Assembly: GCA_015999765.1 (NCBI GenBank)
Contig: JAECQR010000001.1
Coordinates: forward strand, 1 to 64,000
Reading direction: 5' to 3'
DNA: 64,000 nt
Source: Flavobacteriia bacterium
Lineage (GTDB): Bacteria; Bacteroidota; Bacteroidia; Flavobacteriales; Weeksellaceae
This document shows, piece by piece, positions 7,049 to 15,784 of the stretch (position 1 is its first letter; each line of letters starts with the position of its first letter). The position numbers and the translations under genes are program-made. Under the pieces are notes generated by a model. The model ran no database searches. It saw nothing but the letters and a program-made list of their open reading frames with translations, and was not told the DNA's origin.

Positions 7049-9667
7049 TTAGAGCGTTTTCATTTTTTCTTCCAATAAAGCAATCTTATCCTGTGCATCC
7101 TGCTGTTTTTTACGCTCAGCATCTACAATTTCCGGTTTTGCGTTAGCCACAAATTTTTCGTTGGAAAGTTTTTTCTCTACGGAAATCAGGAATCCTTTCA
7201 GGTATTTCAATTCTTCTTCTGTCTTGATTTTTTCTTCAGCAAGATCAAGGTTTTCGCTTAAAGGAATAGATATTTCGGTTCCACCGATAAGGAAAGTAAA
7301 ACTTGGTTTTTCGGTTTTTCGGGCAAAGTTAATTTCGGAAATATTTGCTAATTTCTTCACGAGATTTTCGTTGCTGAATGACTCAGCATTGGTGAAAACC
7401 TCCACCGCTTCTCTCGGTGAAATCCCTTTGCTCTGGCGGTAGTTTCTTACCCCTGAGACCATATCTTTTGAGGTTTCGAAATTCTTTATTAATTCGTCAC
7501 TGTAATTTTGAGATTTTTTCTGCTGCGTAATCACCAAAGCATTTTCGGGTGACCGTTCTGCAATATTCTGCCATAATTCCTCAGATAAAAACGGCATGAA
7601 TGGATGCAGCAATTTCATTAATTCCTCGAAATAAGCGATCGTCTGATCATAAACTTCTTTGGAAATCGGCTGACCGAATGCAGGTTTCACCGCTTCCAGA
7701 TACCAGGCGCAGAAATCATCCCAAACCAGTTTGTAAACAAGATGCAAAGCATCTGAAATTCTGAATTTTTCGAACTGGTCAGCAATTTCGGCAATGGTTT
7801 TATCCATTTGATTTCCGAACCATTCGATTGCCTGTCTGTCGGATTCGTTTGCTTTAATGGTTTCGTCTTTCGACCAACCTTGTGTTAGTTTGTAGGCATT
7901 CCAGATTTTTGTGGCGAAATTTCGTCCCTGAAGCATCAGTTCTTCGTCGAAAAGCAAGTCGTTTCCTGCAGCAGAACTCAATAAAATCCCTACACGAACT
8001 CCGTCCGCACCATATTTTTCGATAAGTTCGATCGGGTCCGGCGAATTGCCGAGCGATTTCGACATCTTGCGGCGCTGTTTATCCCGTACGATTCCTGTAA
8101 AATACACATTTTTGAAAGGAACTTCGTTTCTGTATTCCAAACCTGCCATAATCATCCGCGCTACCCAAAAGAAAATAATATCCGGACCGGTTACAAGGTC
8201 AGAAGTTGGGTAATAATAGTCGATTTCTTTATTTTCGGTATCCAGCATTCCATCGAAGACTGAGATTGGCCACAACCAGGAAGAGAACCAAGTATCGAGT
8301 GCGTCTTCGTCCTGCATTAAGTTGTCGGTTGTTAATTCTTGGTTGTTGGTCTTTTCTTTGGCTAAAACCAACGCTTCTTCAAAAGTTTCGGCAACTACGA
8401 AATCGTTTTCTCCTTCACCATAGAAATATGCCGGAATCTGCTGGCCCCACCACAACTGGCGTGAAATATTCCAATCACGGATGTTTTCCATCCAGTGTTT
8501 GTAGGTGTTTTTGAATTTTTCAGGGTGGAATTTCACCTCATCATTCATCACGACATCCAAAGCAGGTTTGGCGATTTCCGACATTTTAAGGAACCACTGA
8601 ACAGAAACTTTCGGTTCAATCACCGCACCCGTTCTCTCGGAAGTTCCCACTTTGTTCACATAATCTTCAGCTTTCAGCAAAAGTCCTTTTTCTTCCAATT
8701 CTTTCGCGATGGCTTTTCTTACTTCGAAACGGTTTTTTCCTGCATAATGCAAGCCGTGGCTGTTTAAGTTAGCATCATCATCCAAAGAATCAATCATCGC
8801 CAAACCATGACGTTGGCCGATTTCGTAATCGTTGGTATCGTGAGCAGGCGTAATTTTAAGTGCTCCGGTTCCGAATTCGATATCCACATAGTCATCCTCA
8901 ATAACAGGTATTACGCGATTAGCGATCGGAACGATTACATTTTTACCTTTTAAATGCGCATATCTTTCATCATCAGGATTGATGCAGACTGCGGTATCGC
9001 CGAAAATAGTTTCGGGGCGTGTGGTTGCAACTGAAAGAAAATCTTCAGTTCCTTCAATTTTATATTTTAAATAGTAAAGTTTTCCGTTCTGTTCCTTAAA
9101 GATTACTTCTTCGTCGGAAATATTGGTTTTTGCTTCCGGATCCCAATTAACCATGCGGTAGCCTCTGTAAATTAAACCTTTGTTGTATAAATCAACGAAA
9201 GATTTAATGACCTGCTGAGAAAGCTTCGGTTCCATGGTGAAACGGGTTCTTTCCCAGTCGCAGGAACAACCCAGTTTTTTCAGCTGCTCGAGGATGGTTC
9301 CGCCGTATTTGTCGGTCCAGTCCCAGGCGTGTTTCAGGAATTCTTCTCTTGTGATATCCGATTTGTTGATTCCTTCAGACTTCAGTTTTGCTACCACTTT
9401 AGCTTCAGTAGCAATCGATGCGTGATCTGTTCCGGGAACCCAGCATGTGTTGAAACCCTGCATTCTGGCGCGCCTAACCAAAACATCCTGAATGGTATTG
9501 TTCAGCATGTGACCCATGTGAAGGATTCCGGTTACATTGGGCGGCGGAATTACAATCGTATAAGGAGGCTTCTCATTCGGCTCTGAATGGAAATAGTTAT
9601 TTTCGAGCCAGTAACTGTACCACTTGTTTTCCGTTTCCTGCGGGCTATATTTGTCTGAAATCTGCAT
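7049..9667 (-). CDS. valS: Valine--tRNA ligase
   Basis: This class I aminoacyl-tRNA synthetase charges tRNA-Val and has an editing domain for mischarged threonine. I place the start at MQISDKYSP, giving 872 residues; the frame stays open 13 codons further upstream, but that extension is unlike the family. The HIGH motif reads HMGH at about residues 50-53, after PPPNVTG. The CP1 editing domain follows (TTRPETIFGDTAVC). KMSKS is intact in RRKMSKSLGNSPDP, then comes the anticodon-binding helical domain and a C-terminal coiled coil rich in K and E that ends the protein. It is full length. Confidence 0.97.
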   Translation of the reverse strand: MQISDKYSPQETENKWYSYWLENNYFHSEPNEKPPYTIVIPPPNVTGILHMGHMLNNTIQDVLVRRARMQGFNTCWVPGTDHASIATEAKVVAKLKSEGINKSDITREEFLKHAWDWTDKYGGTILEQLKKLGCSCDWERTRFTMEPKLSQQVIKSFVDLYNKGLIYRGYRMVNWDPEAKTNISDEEVIFKEQNGKLYYLKYKIEGTEDFLSVATTRPETIFGDTAVCINPDDERYAHLKGKNVIVPIANRVIPVIEDDYVDIEFGTGALKITPAHDTNDYEIGQRHGLAMIDSLDDDANLNSHGLHYAGKNRFEVRKAIAKELEEKGLLLKAEDYVNKVGTSERTGAVIEPKVSVQWFLKMSEIAKPALDVVMNDEVKFHPEKFKNTYKHWMENIRDWNISRQLWWGQQIPAYFYGEGENDFVVAETFEEALVLAKEKTNNQELTTDNLMQDEDALDTWFSSWLWPISVFDGMLDTENKEIDYYYPTSDLVTGPDIIFFWVARMIMAGLEYRNEVPFKNVYFTGIVRDKQRRKMSKSLGNSPDPIELIEKYGADGVRVGILLSSAAGNDLLFDEELMLQGRNFATKIWNAYKLTQGWSKDETIKANESDRQAIEWFGNQMDKTIAEIADQFEKFRISDALHLVYKLVWDDFCAWYLEAVKPAFGQPISKEVYDQTIAYFEELMKLLHPFMPFLSEELWQNIAERSPENALVITQQKKSQNYSDELIKNFETSKDMVSGVRNYRQSKGISPREAVEVFTNAESFSNENLVKKLANISEINFARKTEKPSFTFLIGGTEISIPLSENLDLAEEKIKTEEELKYLKGFLISVEKKLSNEKFVANAKPEIVDAERKKQQDAQDKIALLEEKMKTL

Positions 9668-9790
9668 AGGATCTTTCTTTATCTTAATACTTGCAAAAAT
9701 AGGCAAATAAAAAAAATTATTCAGGTATTGAAATAATTTTTAACTTTGTCCTTCAATTTTTATCAATAAATCAAAATAACAATTAAAAAT

Positions 9791-10285
9791 ATGAAAAAAC
9801 TATTTGCAGGTTTGTTTTTAACAGCATCTTTCGCATTTGCATCTGCCCAAACTATTTCTTTTGATAAGACTACTTACGATTATGGTACCGTGAAAACCGG
9901 TGCTGATGGTCACAGAATGTTCACTGTAAAAAATACAGGCGACAAGCCGCTTATTATTTCCAAAGTGCAAGCGTCCTGCGGATGTACTACTCCGGAATGG
10001 AGCCAGGATCCTATCATGCCCGGAAAAACTGCTCAAATTAAAGTAGGTTACAACACCACCATCGTAGGACCATTTACCAAAATTATTGAAGTATTTTCAA
10101 ACGATACAGAAAGCAGTAGATCCGTAATCACAATCAAAGGAACTGTAGACGGTAATGTAGCTCCTGAAGCTGCTGCCAGAAAAGAGGTACAAGCTGTCGC
10201 TGCACCCGCAGCTGAGTTATCTGCAAAAGCAACAGTTGCACCTGCAGCTACTGCCAGAAAAAATGCTAAAAAAGCAGCGAATTAA
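9791..10285 (+). CDS. Secreted DUF1573 protein
   Basis: This 164-residue exported protein has a clear signal peptide, MKKLFAGLFLTASFAFASAQ, with probable cleavage after position 18-20. The mature part is one DUF1573 beta-sandwich of the ASH/MSP-like kind, with the family core FTVKNTGDKPLIISKVQASCGCTTP (about residues 43-67) and the GxTAxIxVxYNT strand. The last 40 residues are alanine-rich and low-complexity (AAAARKE, KATVAPAATARK). A TAACTTTG element 43 bp upstream fits a promoter -7 box. The role is unknown. Such proteins are common in Bacteroidota, and the conserved CGC suggests an extracytoplasmic partner or metal. Confidence 0.8.
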   Translation: MKKLFAGLFLTASFAFASAQTISFDKTTYDYGTVKTGADGHRMFTVKNTGDKPLIISKVQASCGCTTPEWSQDPIMPGKTAQIKVGYNTTIVGPFTKIIEVFSNDTESSRSVITIKGTVDGNVAPEAAARKEVQAVAAPAAELSAKATVAPAATARKNAKKAAN

Positions 10286-10307
10286 TAATATTCTACAAAT
10301 TAAATAT

Positions 10308-10340
10308 AAAATCACTCCGTAAATGGAGTGATTTTTTTTA
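10308..10340 (+). terminator. Terminator after the DUF1573 gene
   Basis: ATCACTCC and GGAGTGAT form an 8-bp stem, extended by flanking A/T pairs, with a 6-base loop. A run of eight T follows. Confidence 0.85.
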
Positions 10341-10361
10341 TTTTTAAGGAAAATATGAATT

Positions 10362-11231
10362 ATGGAATTAGATTTCAGCGACAATTTTATTGTAAAAGGT
10401 AAATTTTCGATCAGTGATACCAAAACCGAATATAAAAGTAAGCTTGAAAAAGAAGACGGCCAGCAAATGCTTCTGAATGAAAAAGCAAAACTCCGGGAAT
10501 TGCAGGAGCGGCTTTATGCGGACTCCGGCAAATCTTTACTTGTAGTGCTCCAGGCCATGGATGCGGCGGGAAAAGATTCTCTGATTGAGCATGTTTTCGG
10601 GGGCGTAAATCCTCAGGGCTGCGAAGTTCACAGTTTTAAATCCCCAAGCCATAAAGAATATTCCCACGATTTTTTGTGGCGTCATTATATCGCACTTCCC
10701 GAAAAAGGAAAGATCGGAATCTTCAACAGAAGTCATTACGAAAGTGTTCTGGTCTGCAAAGTTCATCCGGAATATAACCTGAATGAGAAGGTCTGGGATT
10801 CCGTTTCCGATTTTGATGATAAATTTTGGGAAGAGCGCTACGAAAGCATCAGAAATTTTGAAAAACATCTTTCTGAAAACGGCACCACCGTTATAAAAAT
10901 TTTTCTTCACATCTCTAAAGAAGAACAGAAAAAACGATTTCTCGACCGGATTGATGAGCAGGAAAAAAACTGGAAATTCTCAATGGGAGATTTGCCTGAA
11001 CGCGCACTTTGGGACGAATACATGAAAGCTTACGAACGAGCCATCAACGAAACTTCGAAAGATTATGCACCGTGGTTTGTAATTCCCGGTGATGATAAAT
11101 GGTTTGCCAGAGTTGCGGCCATTCAGATTATTATCGACGCGCTGGAAGGTATGGATTTGAAATTCCCGAAACTTTCGGAAGCTGACCGGAAAGAATTGGA
11201 AGGAGCGAGAAAACAATTGGAAAACGAATAA
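10362..11231 (+). CDS. PPK2-family polyphosphate kinase
   Basis: This 289-residue polyphosphate:nucleotide phosphotransferase uses polyphosphate to phosphorylate AMP or ADP, or the reverse. The Walker A-like loop VLQAMDAAGKDSLIEHVFGG sits at about residues 62-81. The Walker B region is GKIGIFNRSHYESVL (about 117-131), and a lid with KKRFLDRIDEQEKNWKFS follows at about 190-207. The C-terminal WFVIPGDDKWFARVA is typical. Length and motifs match the single-domain PPK2 subgroup that makes ADP or ATP; the exact subclass is not decidable here. It has its own terminator. Confidence 0.88.
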   Translation: MELDFSDNFIVKGKFSISDTKTEYKSKLEKEDGQQMLLNEKAKLRELQERLYADSGKSLLVVLQAMDAAGKDSLIEHVFGGVNPQGCEVHSFKSPSHKEYSHDFLWRHYIALPEKGKIGIFNRSHYESVLVCKVHPEYNLNEKVWDSVSDFDDKFWEERYESIRNFEKHLSENGTTVIKIFLHISKEEQKKRFLDRIDEQEKNWKFSMGDLPERALWDEYMKAYERAINETSKDYAPWFVIPGDDKWFARVAAIQIIIDALEGMDLKFPKLSEADRKELEGARKQLENE

Positions 11232-11235
11232 TAAG

Positions 11236-11266
11236 AAAAAGCGGAAACCTAAATTTCTGCTTTTTT
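11236..11266 (+). terminator. Terminator after the PPK2 gene
   Basis: AAAAAGCGGAAA pairs with TTTCTGCTTTTT (one G-T pair) around a 6-base loop, ending in six T. It also separates the PPK2 gene from the converging rnpB transcript. Confidence 0.7.
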
Positions 11267-11286
11267 GTTTTCCATTAAAAAACCAC

Positions 11287-11607
11287 AAGAAAAACTGTAA
11301 GCCGGATTCTGTACATTCGCCGGAGCGAAAGTGCCTGTTATTTATCTGCGCTTTACATTGCTGCAAAGCTTTAGCTGTTTACCCCTCGGTTTTTGGAGCG
11401 AGCAACTCCTATCCCGGCGAACCGGGAAATCCGATATACTTAACATTGCACCGCAAAGAGTTTACCTGGTTTCACTATAAATTAATATACATACTTTCTG
11501 TTGCACTGGTCCTGATCTCACGACCGACGGGTGTTACCCGCTTTGCTGCTCTGTGGTGTCCGGACTTTCCTACCCCGGTTTCCCGGAATCAACAGGCCGT
11601 TTTTCTT
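11287..11607 (-). ncRNA. rnpB: RNase P RNA (bacterial type A)
   Basis: This is the RNA subunit of RNase P, which trims tRNA 5' ends. On the minus strand the 5' region contains the conserved GGAAAGTCCGGACACCACAG. The 3' region contains GTACAGAATCCGGCTTAC, the hallmark 3' end. The helix P1 is visible as AAGAAAAAC near 11599-11607 pairing with GTTTTTCTT at 11287-11295, which fixes both ends and gives about 321 nt. The conserved ACCCGTCGGTCGTGAGAT-like segment lies in between. The reading frames that cross this stretch are not genes. Confidence 0.95.
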
Positions 11608-11671
11608 ATGGAGGGCAAAGATAAAGAATTTTCAAGTTTTCCGGTTAACAATTGTCTGGACTAAAATTTGG

Positions 11672-11704
11672 TTGGTCAAAATCTTTTTAAAAAGGATATA
11701 TTTG
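11672..11704 (+). promoter_or_regulatory. Promoter of the MscS gene
   Basis: TTG at 11672-11674 and TATATTTG at 11697-11704 are separated by 22 bp, matching the Bacteroidota sigma-A consensus. Only four bases separate the -7 box from the ATG, so the mRNA would be leaderless or nearly so. Confidence 0.55.
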
Positions 11705-11708
11705 AAAT

Positions 11709-12575
11709 ATGGAAGTAGATGTAACAAAAATTAAATATGTAGATATTGTTTACCGCGTGCTGGAACGCTGGTACACCAAATTCGCAGAAAATACACCCAA
11801 TATTGTCGTGGGAATTATCGTCTTTATCTTAATTCTGATGATGAGCTCTTATCTTAGTAAAGTTTCCGTACGAATTTTTCATAAATTTTTCCCGAAAAGC
11901 ACCAATAATTCAATCGTAACCTTAATCGGCGTATTTAAATTTCTGATTATTTTGATGGGCGCTTTTATCGCTTTCGAAATTATGGGACTGGGTGGATTTG
12001 TTATGAAGTTCCTCGGAAGCTTAGGTGTTGCCGGTGTTATTGCCGGTGTGGCGCTGAAAGATTTGGTATCGTCGATGTTTTCCGGGATGCTGATCAGTTT
12101 TGACAAAGCATTTGCTGTAGGAGATTATGTTTCAATCAAAGGAATTTCAGGAACGGTAGAAACGATAGGATTTCTTACTACGAAAGTAATTACTGATGAA
12201 GGCAAGAAAGTTTATATCCCAAATCAGCTTATTTTCAGTGCGCCGTTTATCAATTATTCTGCCTCATCGCAGAGGAAAGTTTTTATAGATCTTGAAATTC
12301 CAAATAACGAGGATTTAGAGCAAGCCAAAAAAGTAATTGTAGATGAAATTCAAACTTTTGATTTTGCTGATAATAAGGACAATGTAGAAGTAATTTTCCT
12401 GAAACAAAGTCTGGGAATTTTTTACCTCGAAGCAAGATTTCAGATGAAAACCGGCGAAAAAATAGCACATGTAAGAAGTGAAGCGCTTTTAAGAATCAAG
12501 AAAAAACTCGATGATAATGGAATTCAGTTGGCGACACAAACTCAGATTGATTCCGGAAGTCCGGCTCAGGAATAG
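11709..12575 (+). CDS. Small-conductance mechanosensitive channel, MscS family
   Basis: This 288-residue channel opens under membrane tension and releases osmolytes during osmotic downshock. Three transmembrane helices are visible: about 32-50, 74-92, and the pore helix. The pore helix has the glycine/alanine pattern GSLGVAGVIAGVALKDLVSSM at about 103-123. The following beta domain contains FAVGDYVSIKGISGTVE and VYIPNQLIFSAPFINYS, both standard MscS sequences. A mixed alpha/beta cytoplasmic vestibule ends the protein. It is a minimal MscS with no extra N-terminal helices. Its promoter lies immediately upstream. Confidence 0.92.
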   Translation: MEVDVTKIKYVDIVYRVLERWYTKFAENTPNIVVGIIVFILILMMSSYLSKVSVRIFHKFFPKSTNNSIVTLIGVFKFLIILMGAFIAFEIMGLGGFVMKFLGSLGVAGVIAGVALKDLVSSMFSGMLISFDKAFAVGDYVSIKGISGTVETIGFLTTKVITDEGKKVYIPNQLIFSAPFINYSASSQRKVFIDLEIPNNEDLEQAKKVIVDEIQTFDFADNKDNVEVIFLKQSLGIFYLEARFQMKTGEKIAHVRSEALLRIKKKLDDNGIQLATQTQIDSGSPAQE

Positions 12576-12593
12576 TCTTCTTTGTTATCCCGA

Positions 12594-12716
12594 ACCCATA
12601 GCCCTGATTGAAGCGGCATCCTTTTTTGACATTGCGCCTCCGAATCTTCCGACGGGTTGCTTCACCCTTGTTCGCAATGACAAAAAAGATACAGCGGAAA
12701 GCAGGTTCCCGGCTCC
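12594..12716. repeat. Composite interspersed repeat, copy B
   Basis: The outer arms are TAGCCCTGATTGAAGCGGC and ATACAGCGGAAAGCAGG, ending CCCGGCT. A second inverted repeat (ACATTGCG and CGCAATGA) is nested between them. The short CTTTTTT and AAAAAAG runs flanking the insert pair with each other. It lies between the convergent MscS and sucC genes, next to their shared terminator. Related copies are at 60-165 and 37141-37222. Confidence 0.75.
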
Positions 12717-12733
12717 TAAAAACAAAATAAAAA

Positions 12734-12759
12734 ATCCGTTCAAAATTAATTGAACGGAT
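12734..12759. terminator. Bidirectional terminator between MscS and sucC genes
   Basis: ATCCGTTCAA and TTGAACGGAT form a perfect 10-bp stem with a 6-base loop. An A-run on the left gives a T-run when read from the minus strand, so it chiefly ends the sucC transcript. Confidence 0.85.
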
Positions 12760-12778
12760 CTTTATTTATCTTAAAATC

Positions 12779-13972
12779 TTAGTGACCTAAAACTTCTTTT
12801 ACTTTATTGGCAGCTTCTTCCAAAGTAATTGCGGAATGTACAGGAAGACCTGAATTGTCGATCAGCTGTTTCGCTTCAACAGCGTTGGTTCCCTGAAGTC
12901 GTACGATCAAAGGAACAGGAAGGCTTCCCATCGCTTTGTAAGCATCTACAACACCCTGTGCAACACGGTCGCAACGTACGATACCACCGAAAATGTTGAT
13001 CAAAATTGCTTTTACGTTAGGATCTTTAAGGATGATTCCGAAAGCTTTCTGAACTCTTTCTGCATCCGCAGTTCCACCAACATCAAGGAAGTTCGCAGGG
13101 TTACCACCGGATAATTTAATAATATCCATGGTCGCCATCGCCAAACCTGCTCCGTTTACCATACAGGCAACATCACCGTCAAGTTTCACGAAGTTTAGAC
13201 CGGCTTCACCAGCTTCAACATCAGTAGGATCCTCTTCTCTTGTATCTCTTAATACCGCCAAATCTTTGTGACGGAACAGTGCGTTGTCATCCAAAGAAAC
13301 TTTTGCATCTACCGCGATAATTTTATTGTCTGAAGTTTTCAGAACCGGGTTGATTTCGAAAAGCGACGCGTCAATACCTACGTAAGCGCTGTATAAATTA
13401 GTAATGAATTTTGTAAAATCTTTGAAAGCATCTCCGCTCAAACCTAAGTTGAAAGCTATTTTTCTCGCCTGGAAGCCCTGAAGACCAACCGCAGGATCAA
13501 TTACTTCGTTATGAATTAAATGTGGTGTTACTTCGGCAACATGCTCAATATCCATTCCACCTTCCGTAGAATAAACGATCATATTTTTCCCCTGTGCTCT
13601 GTCTAAAAGAATAGAAACATAAAATTCTTTAGTTTCTGTTTCTCCCGGATAATAAACATCTTCAGCAACCAAAACAAAGTTCACTTTTTTACCTTCAGCA
13701 GAAGTTTGTGGAGTTACCAGCTGCATTCCGATGATGTTTCCTGCGTTTTCTTTAAGTTTGTCCAAATTTGGAGAAAACTTCACGCCACCGCCTTTTCCAC
13801 GACCACCGGCATGAACCTGAGCTTTTACTACCCAGCCTTCATTTCCGTTCAGTTCTTTTAATTTATTAGCGGCATCTACTGCTTCCTCGACATTGTTTGC
13901 GACAAAACCTCTTTGGATGTTTACTCCGTATTTTGCCAAAATCTCTTTAGATTGGTATTCGTGAAGATTCAT
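12779..13972 (-). CDS. sucC: Succinyl-CoA synthetase, beta subunit (ADP-forming)
   Basis: This is the beta subunit of the TCA-cycle enzyme that converts succinyl-CoA to succinate with substrate-level phosphorylation. It has 397 residues, the normal length. The N-terminal ATP-grasp domain begins MNLHEYQSKEILAKYGV and has VKAQVHAGGRGKGGGVK at about 49-65. The C-terminal CoA-ligase domain has NGAGLAMATMDII, GGNPANFLDVGG and the loop INIFGGIVRCDRVA. The alpha subunit gene (sucD) is not adjacent; in many flavobacteria the two are apart. A TAAATTTG box 38 bp upstream could be its -7 element. Confidence 0.97.
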   Translation of the reverse strand: MNLHEYQSKEILAKYGVNIQRGFVANNVEEAVDAANKLKELNGNEGWVVKAQVHAGGRGKGGGVKFSPNLDKLKENAGNIIGMQLVTPQTSAEGKKVNFVLVAEDVYYPGETETKEFYVSILLDRAQGKNMIVYSTEGGMDIEHVAEVTPHLIHNEVIDPAVGLQGFQARKIAFNLGLSGDAFKDFTKFITNLYSAYVGIDASLFEINPVLKTSDNKIIAVDAKVSLDDNALFRHKDLAVLRDTREEDPTDVEAGEAGLNFVKLDGDVACMVNGAGLAMATMDIIKLSGGNPANFLDVGGTADAERVQKAFGIILKDPNVKAILINIFGGIVRCDRVAQGVVDAYKAMGSLPVPLIVRLQGTNAVEAKQLIDNSGLPVHSAITLEEAANKVKEVLGH

Positions 13973-14081
13973 AATATTTGAATTAGATTTAATTTTTTTT
14001 AAAGATTGACAAATTTAAGAAAATTTGAGAAGATAATGATTGAACGGGCGGAAATTTTTGTCATCAAAACAGTTTAAAAAA

Positions 14082-14954
14082 TTACGGTAGCTCGCTTTGC
14101 GCTTTTGCTTTTTCATAAAAGGTTGTTGCGATTCCTGCCAATATGATGACACTTCCAAGCATCTGAACAGATGTTATTTTCTCGCCGATAAACACTGCAG
14201 CTAAAAGAGCCGCAAAAATAGCCTGACTGAGAAGGCTCAGCGATACTCGGGTCGCCCTCATATTTTGGGTCGCATAACTGATGAGCAGCCACGCAATTAA
14301 CTGGCATACGATTCCCTGAACCAAAAGCGAAATCCAGGCTTGATTGGAAAACCCAACAAACGCCTCCCCGAAAGCAACATTTATTATGAAGAGAAAAACC
14401 GTTGAAAAAATCATACTGTAAGTGATAAAAGTTACCACTTCCAATTTCTCTAAAACAATTTTGCTTACTAAGATATATAAGGCGTACAGCAATCCCGATA
14501 ATACTCCGAGGAAAAAAGCGGTGTCTAATTTCAATTCTAAGATGGTATCAATTCCTACGAAAACCATCATTCCAATTAAAGCGATGAATGTACCCAACCA
14601 GAAACTTTTCCGGGGCCGGTAATTCAGAAAAACAAATGAAAAAACGCCCACCCAAATCGGTGAAAGGTTGGTTAGCAGCGTTGCCTGAGTTGCTGATGAT
14701 TGCTGAATCGAGATATTCCACACCGCAATATCTGAGGCGAAAAGTATTCCGCAAATCGCAATCGGAAATATCAGTTTACGGTTCTTTAAACCAAGTTTTC
14801 CTTTGTACAGGGCGACAGGAAAAAGAATGGCAGTCGCAATTGCCATCCGGTAAAATGCCGAAATCAATCCTGAAGTAAGATTCATGCGGACGATGACGGG
14901 AAATATGGAAATACACAAAATCCCGATGAATAATGCAATTCTTGCTTTGGTCAT
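14082..14954 (-). CDS. EamA/DMT-family transporter
   Basis: This 290-residue inner-membrane protein has ten predicted transmembrane helices in two repeated EamA halves, the drug/metabolite transporter fold. Typical segments are SAFYRMAIATAILFP near residue 32, LTNLSPIWVGVFSFVFL near 94, and the second-half RATRVSLSLLSQAIFAALLAAVFIGE near 233. The substrate is unknown; members export amino acids, purines or metabolites. It is the last gene of a tight minus-strand operon led by HMG-CoA reductase, with only three bases between it and its upstream neighbour. Confidence 0.85.
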   Translation of the reverse strand: MTKARIALFIGILCISIFPVIVRMNLTSGLISAFYRMAIATAILFPVALYKGKLGLKNRKLIFPIAICGILFASDIAVWNISIQQSSATQATLLTNLSPIWVGVFSFVFLNYRPRKSFWLGTFIALIGMMVFVGIDTILELKLDTAFFLGVLSGLLYALYILVSKIVLEKLEVVTFITYSMIFSTVFLFIINVAFGEAFVGFSNQAWISLLVQGIVCQLIAWLLISYATQNMRATRVSLSLLSQAIFAALLAAVFIGEKITSVQMLGSVIILAGIATTFYEKAKAQSELP

Positions 14955-14957
14955 CTT

Positions 14958-15218
14958 TTAAAATTTCCTACCGACTTCTTTACATATTTCTAAATATTCC
15001 TCCGGCATTTTCGAAAAATAATTATTCTCGTAATATTCATCAGTATGCGGAATATAGATGCTGTACTTTTTCCCTAACGGGATGAGCGGAATAAAAAATA
15101 AGGTGATGTAATTTTTGAACACTTTAATTTCGGCATTCACCATAAAACCGTTTTTATTGATTTTTCTGGTTTCCTGTCCTACTAATTTCCTCGTATTTCC
15201 TGCGATGAAAAAGAACAT
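14958..15218 (-). CDS. Small hypothetical protein, zinc-ribbon-family remnant without cysteine ligands
   Basis: These 86 residues contain the segment YITLFFIPLIPLGKKYSIYI at about 37-56. That resembles the conserved C-terminal core of small zinc-ribbon membrane-associated proteins, whose usual pattern is LFFIPLIP followed by KY. The CxxC pairs of that family are missing; the only cysteine is near the C-terminus (EICKEVGRKF). Homology to the family is an inference. It is the fourth gene of the HMG-CoA reductase operon, three bases from both neighbours. The function is unknown. Confidence 0.6.
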   Translation of the reverse strand: MFFFIAGNTRKLVGQETRKINKNGFMVNAEIKVFKNYITLFFIPLIPLGKKYSIYIPHTDEYYENNYFSKMPEEYLEICKEVGRKF

Positions 15219-15221
15219 GAA

Positions 15222-15608
15222 TTAAATTTTATTCTTTAGAAAATAAAAAATCAGCATCGCCCACGAAATAATCATCATCAGTCCTCCAAGCGGCGTAATG
15301 GGTCCTAAAAATTTAAAATTCATTCCAGAAACACCATTAAACGCCAACAGATAAATACTGAATGAAAAGATAAAGGTTCCGGCGATCATTAAAATGGAAA
15401 TCCATTTTTCAGCCGGTGTTTCGAATTTTAAGATATAGCCTACGATCAATAAAAACAGTGCGGAATACATCTGATATCTTACTCCGGTTTCAAAACTGGT
15501 GAGTTTTTCTACTGATAAAACTTTCTTTAACGCGTGCGCTCCGAAAGCTCCTAAAATCACTGAAAGCAGTCCGTAAACCGCACCTATAACTAATGTAAAT
15601 GTTTTCAT
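15222..15608 (-). CDS. DUF423 membrane protein
   Basis: This 128-residue protein has four transmembrane helices of the DUF423 (YgdD/TMEM256-like) family. It shows the N-terminal GAVYGLLSVILGAFGAHALK at about 9-28, then YQMYSALFLLIVGYIL, and the C-terminal FLGPITPLGGLMMIISWAML at about 100-119. The biochemical role is not known. It lies between the small 56-residue membrane protein and the 86-residue protein, with gaps of two and three bases. It therefore almost certainly shares their transcript. Confidence 0.88.
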   Translation of the reverse strand: MKTFTLVIGAVYGLLSVILGAFGAHALKKVLSVEKLTSFETGVRYQMYSALFLLIVGYILKFETPAEKWISILMIAGTFIFSFSIYLLAFNGVSGMNFKFLGPITPLGGLMMIISWAMLIFYFLKNKI

Positions 15609-15610
15609 AT

Positions 15611-15781
15611 TTATAATTCTCCTTTTTGATACATGATTAAAATTTGGCCGGCAATTGACAGGATTCCAATTCCAATAAACATCCAGGCAAACTTCTTCGA
15701 TTTTGCAAATCCGTGGACTTTCGTTGTTTTCAGAAAAATTCCGAAAATTAAAAGCAAAAGTCCTAAAAACAGTTGAAACAT
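15611..15781 (-). CDS. Small two-helix membrane protein (56 aa)
   Basis: This short gene starts MFQLFLGLLLLIFGIFLK and ends MYQKGEL. A hydrophobic helix spans about residues 3-17 and a second about 33-50, with a basic loop (KTTKVHGFAKSKK) between them. It fits exactly between HMG-CoA reductase (3-base gap) and the DUF423 gene (2-base gap) on the same strand, and this spacing is the best evidence that it is real. No family is recognised. A structural or regulatory role in the membrane is possible but not shown. Confidence 0.7.
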   Translation of the reverse strand: MFQLFLGLLLLIFGIFLKTTKVHGFAKSKKFAWMFIGIGILSIAGQILIMYQKGEL

Positions 15782-15784
15782 TTT

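Noticed and set aside
9668-9706. Upstream start of valS
   Set aside because: The 13 extra residues are not typical of ValRS, and MQISDKYSP matches the usual beginning.
11446-11664. Plus-strand open frame as a small protein gene
   Set aside because: It lies within RNase P RNA, whose conserved core and P1 helix are clear on the other strand.
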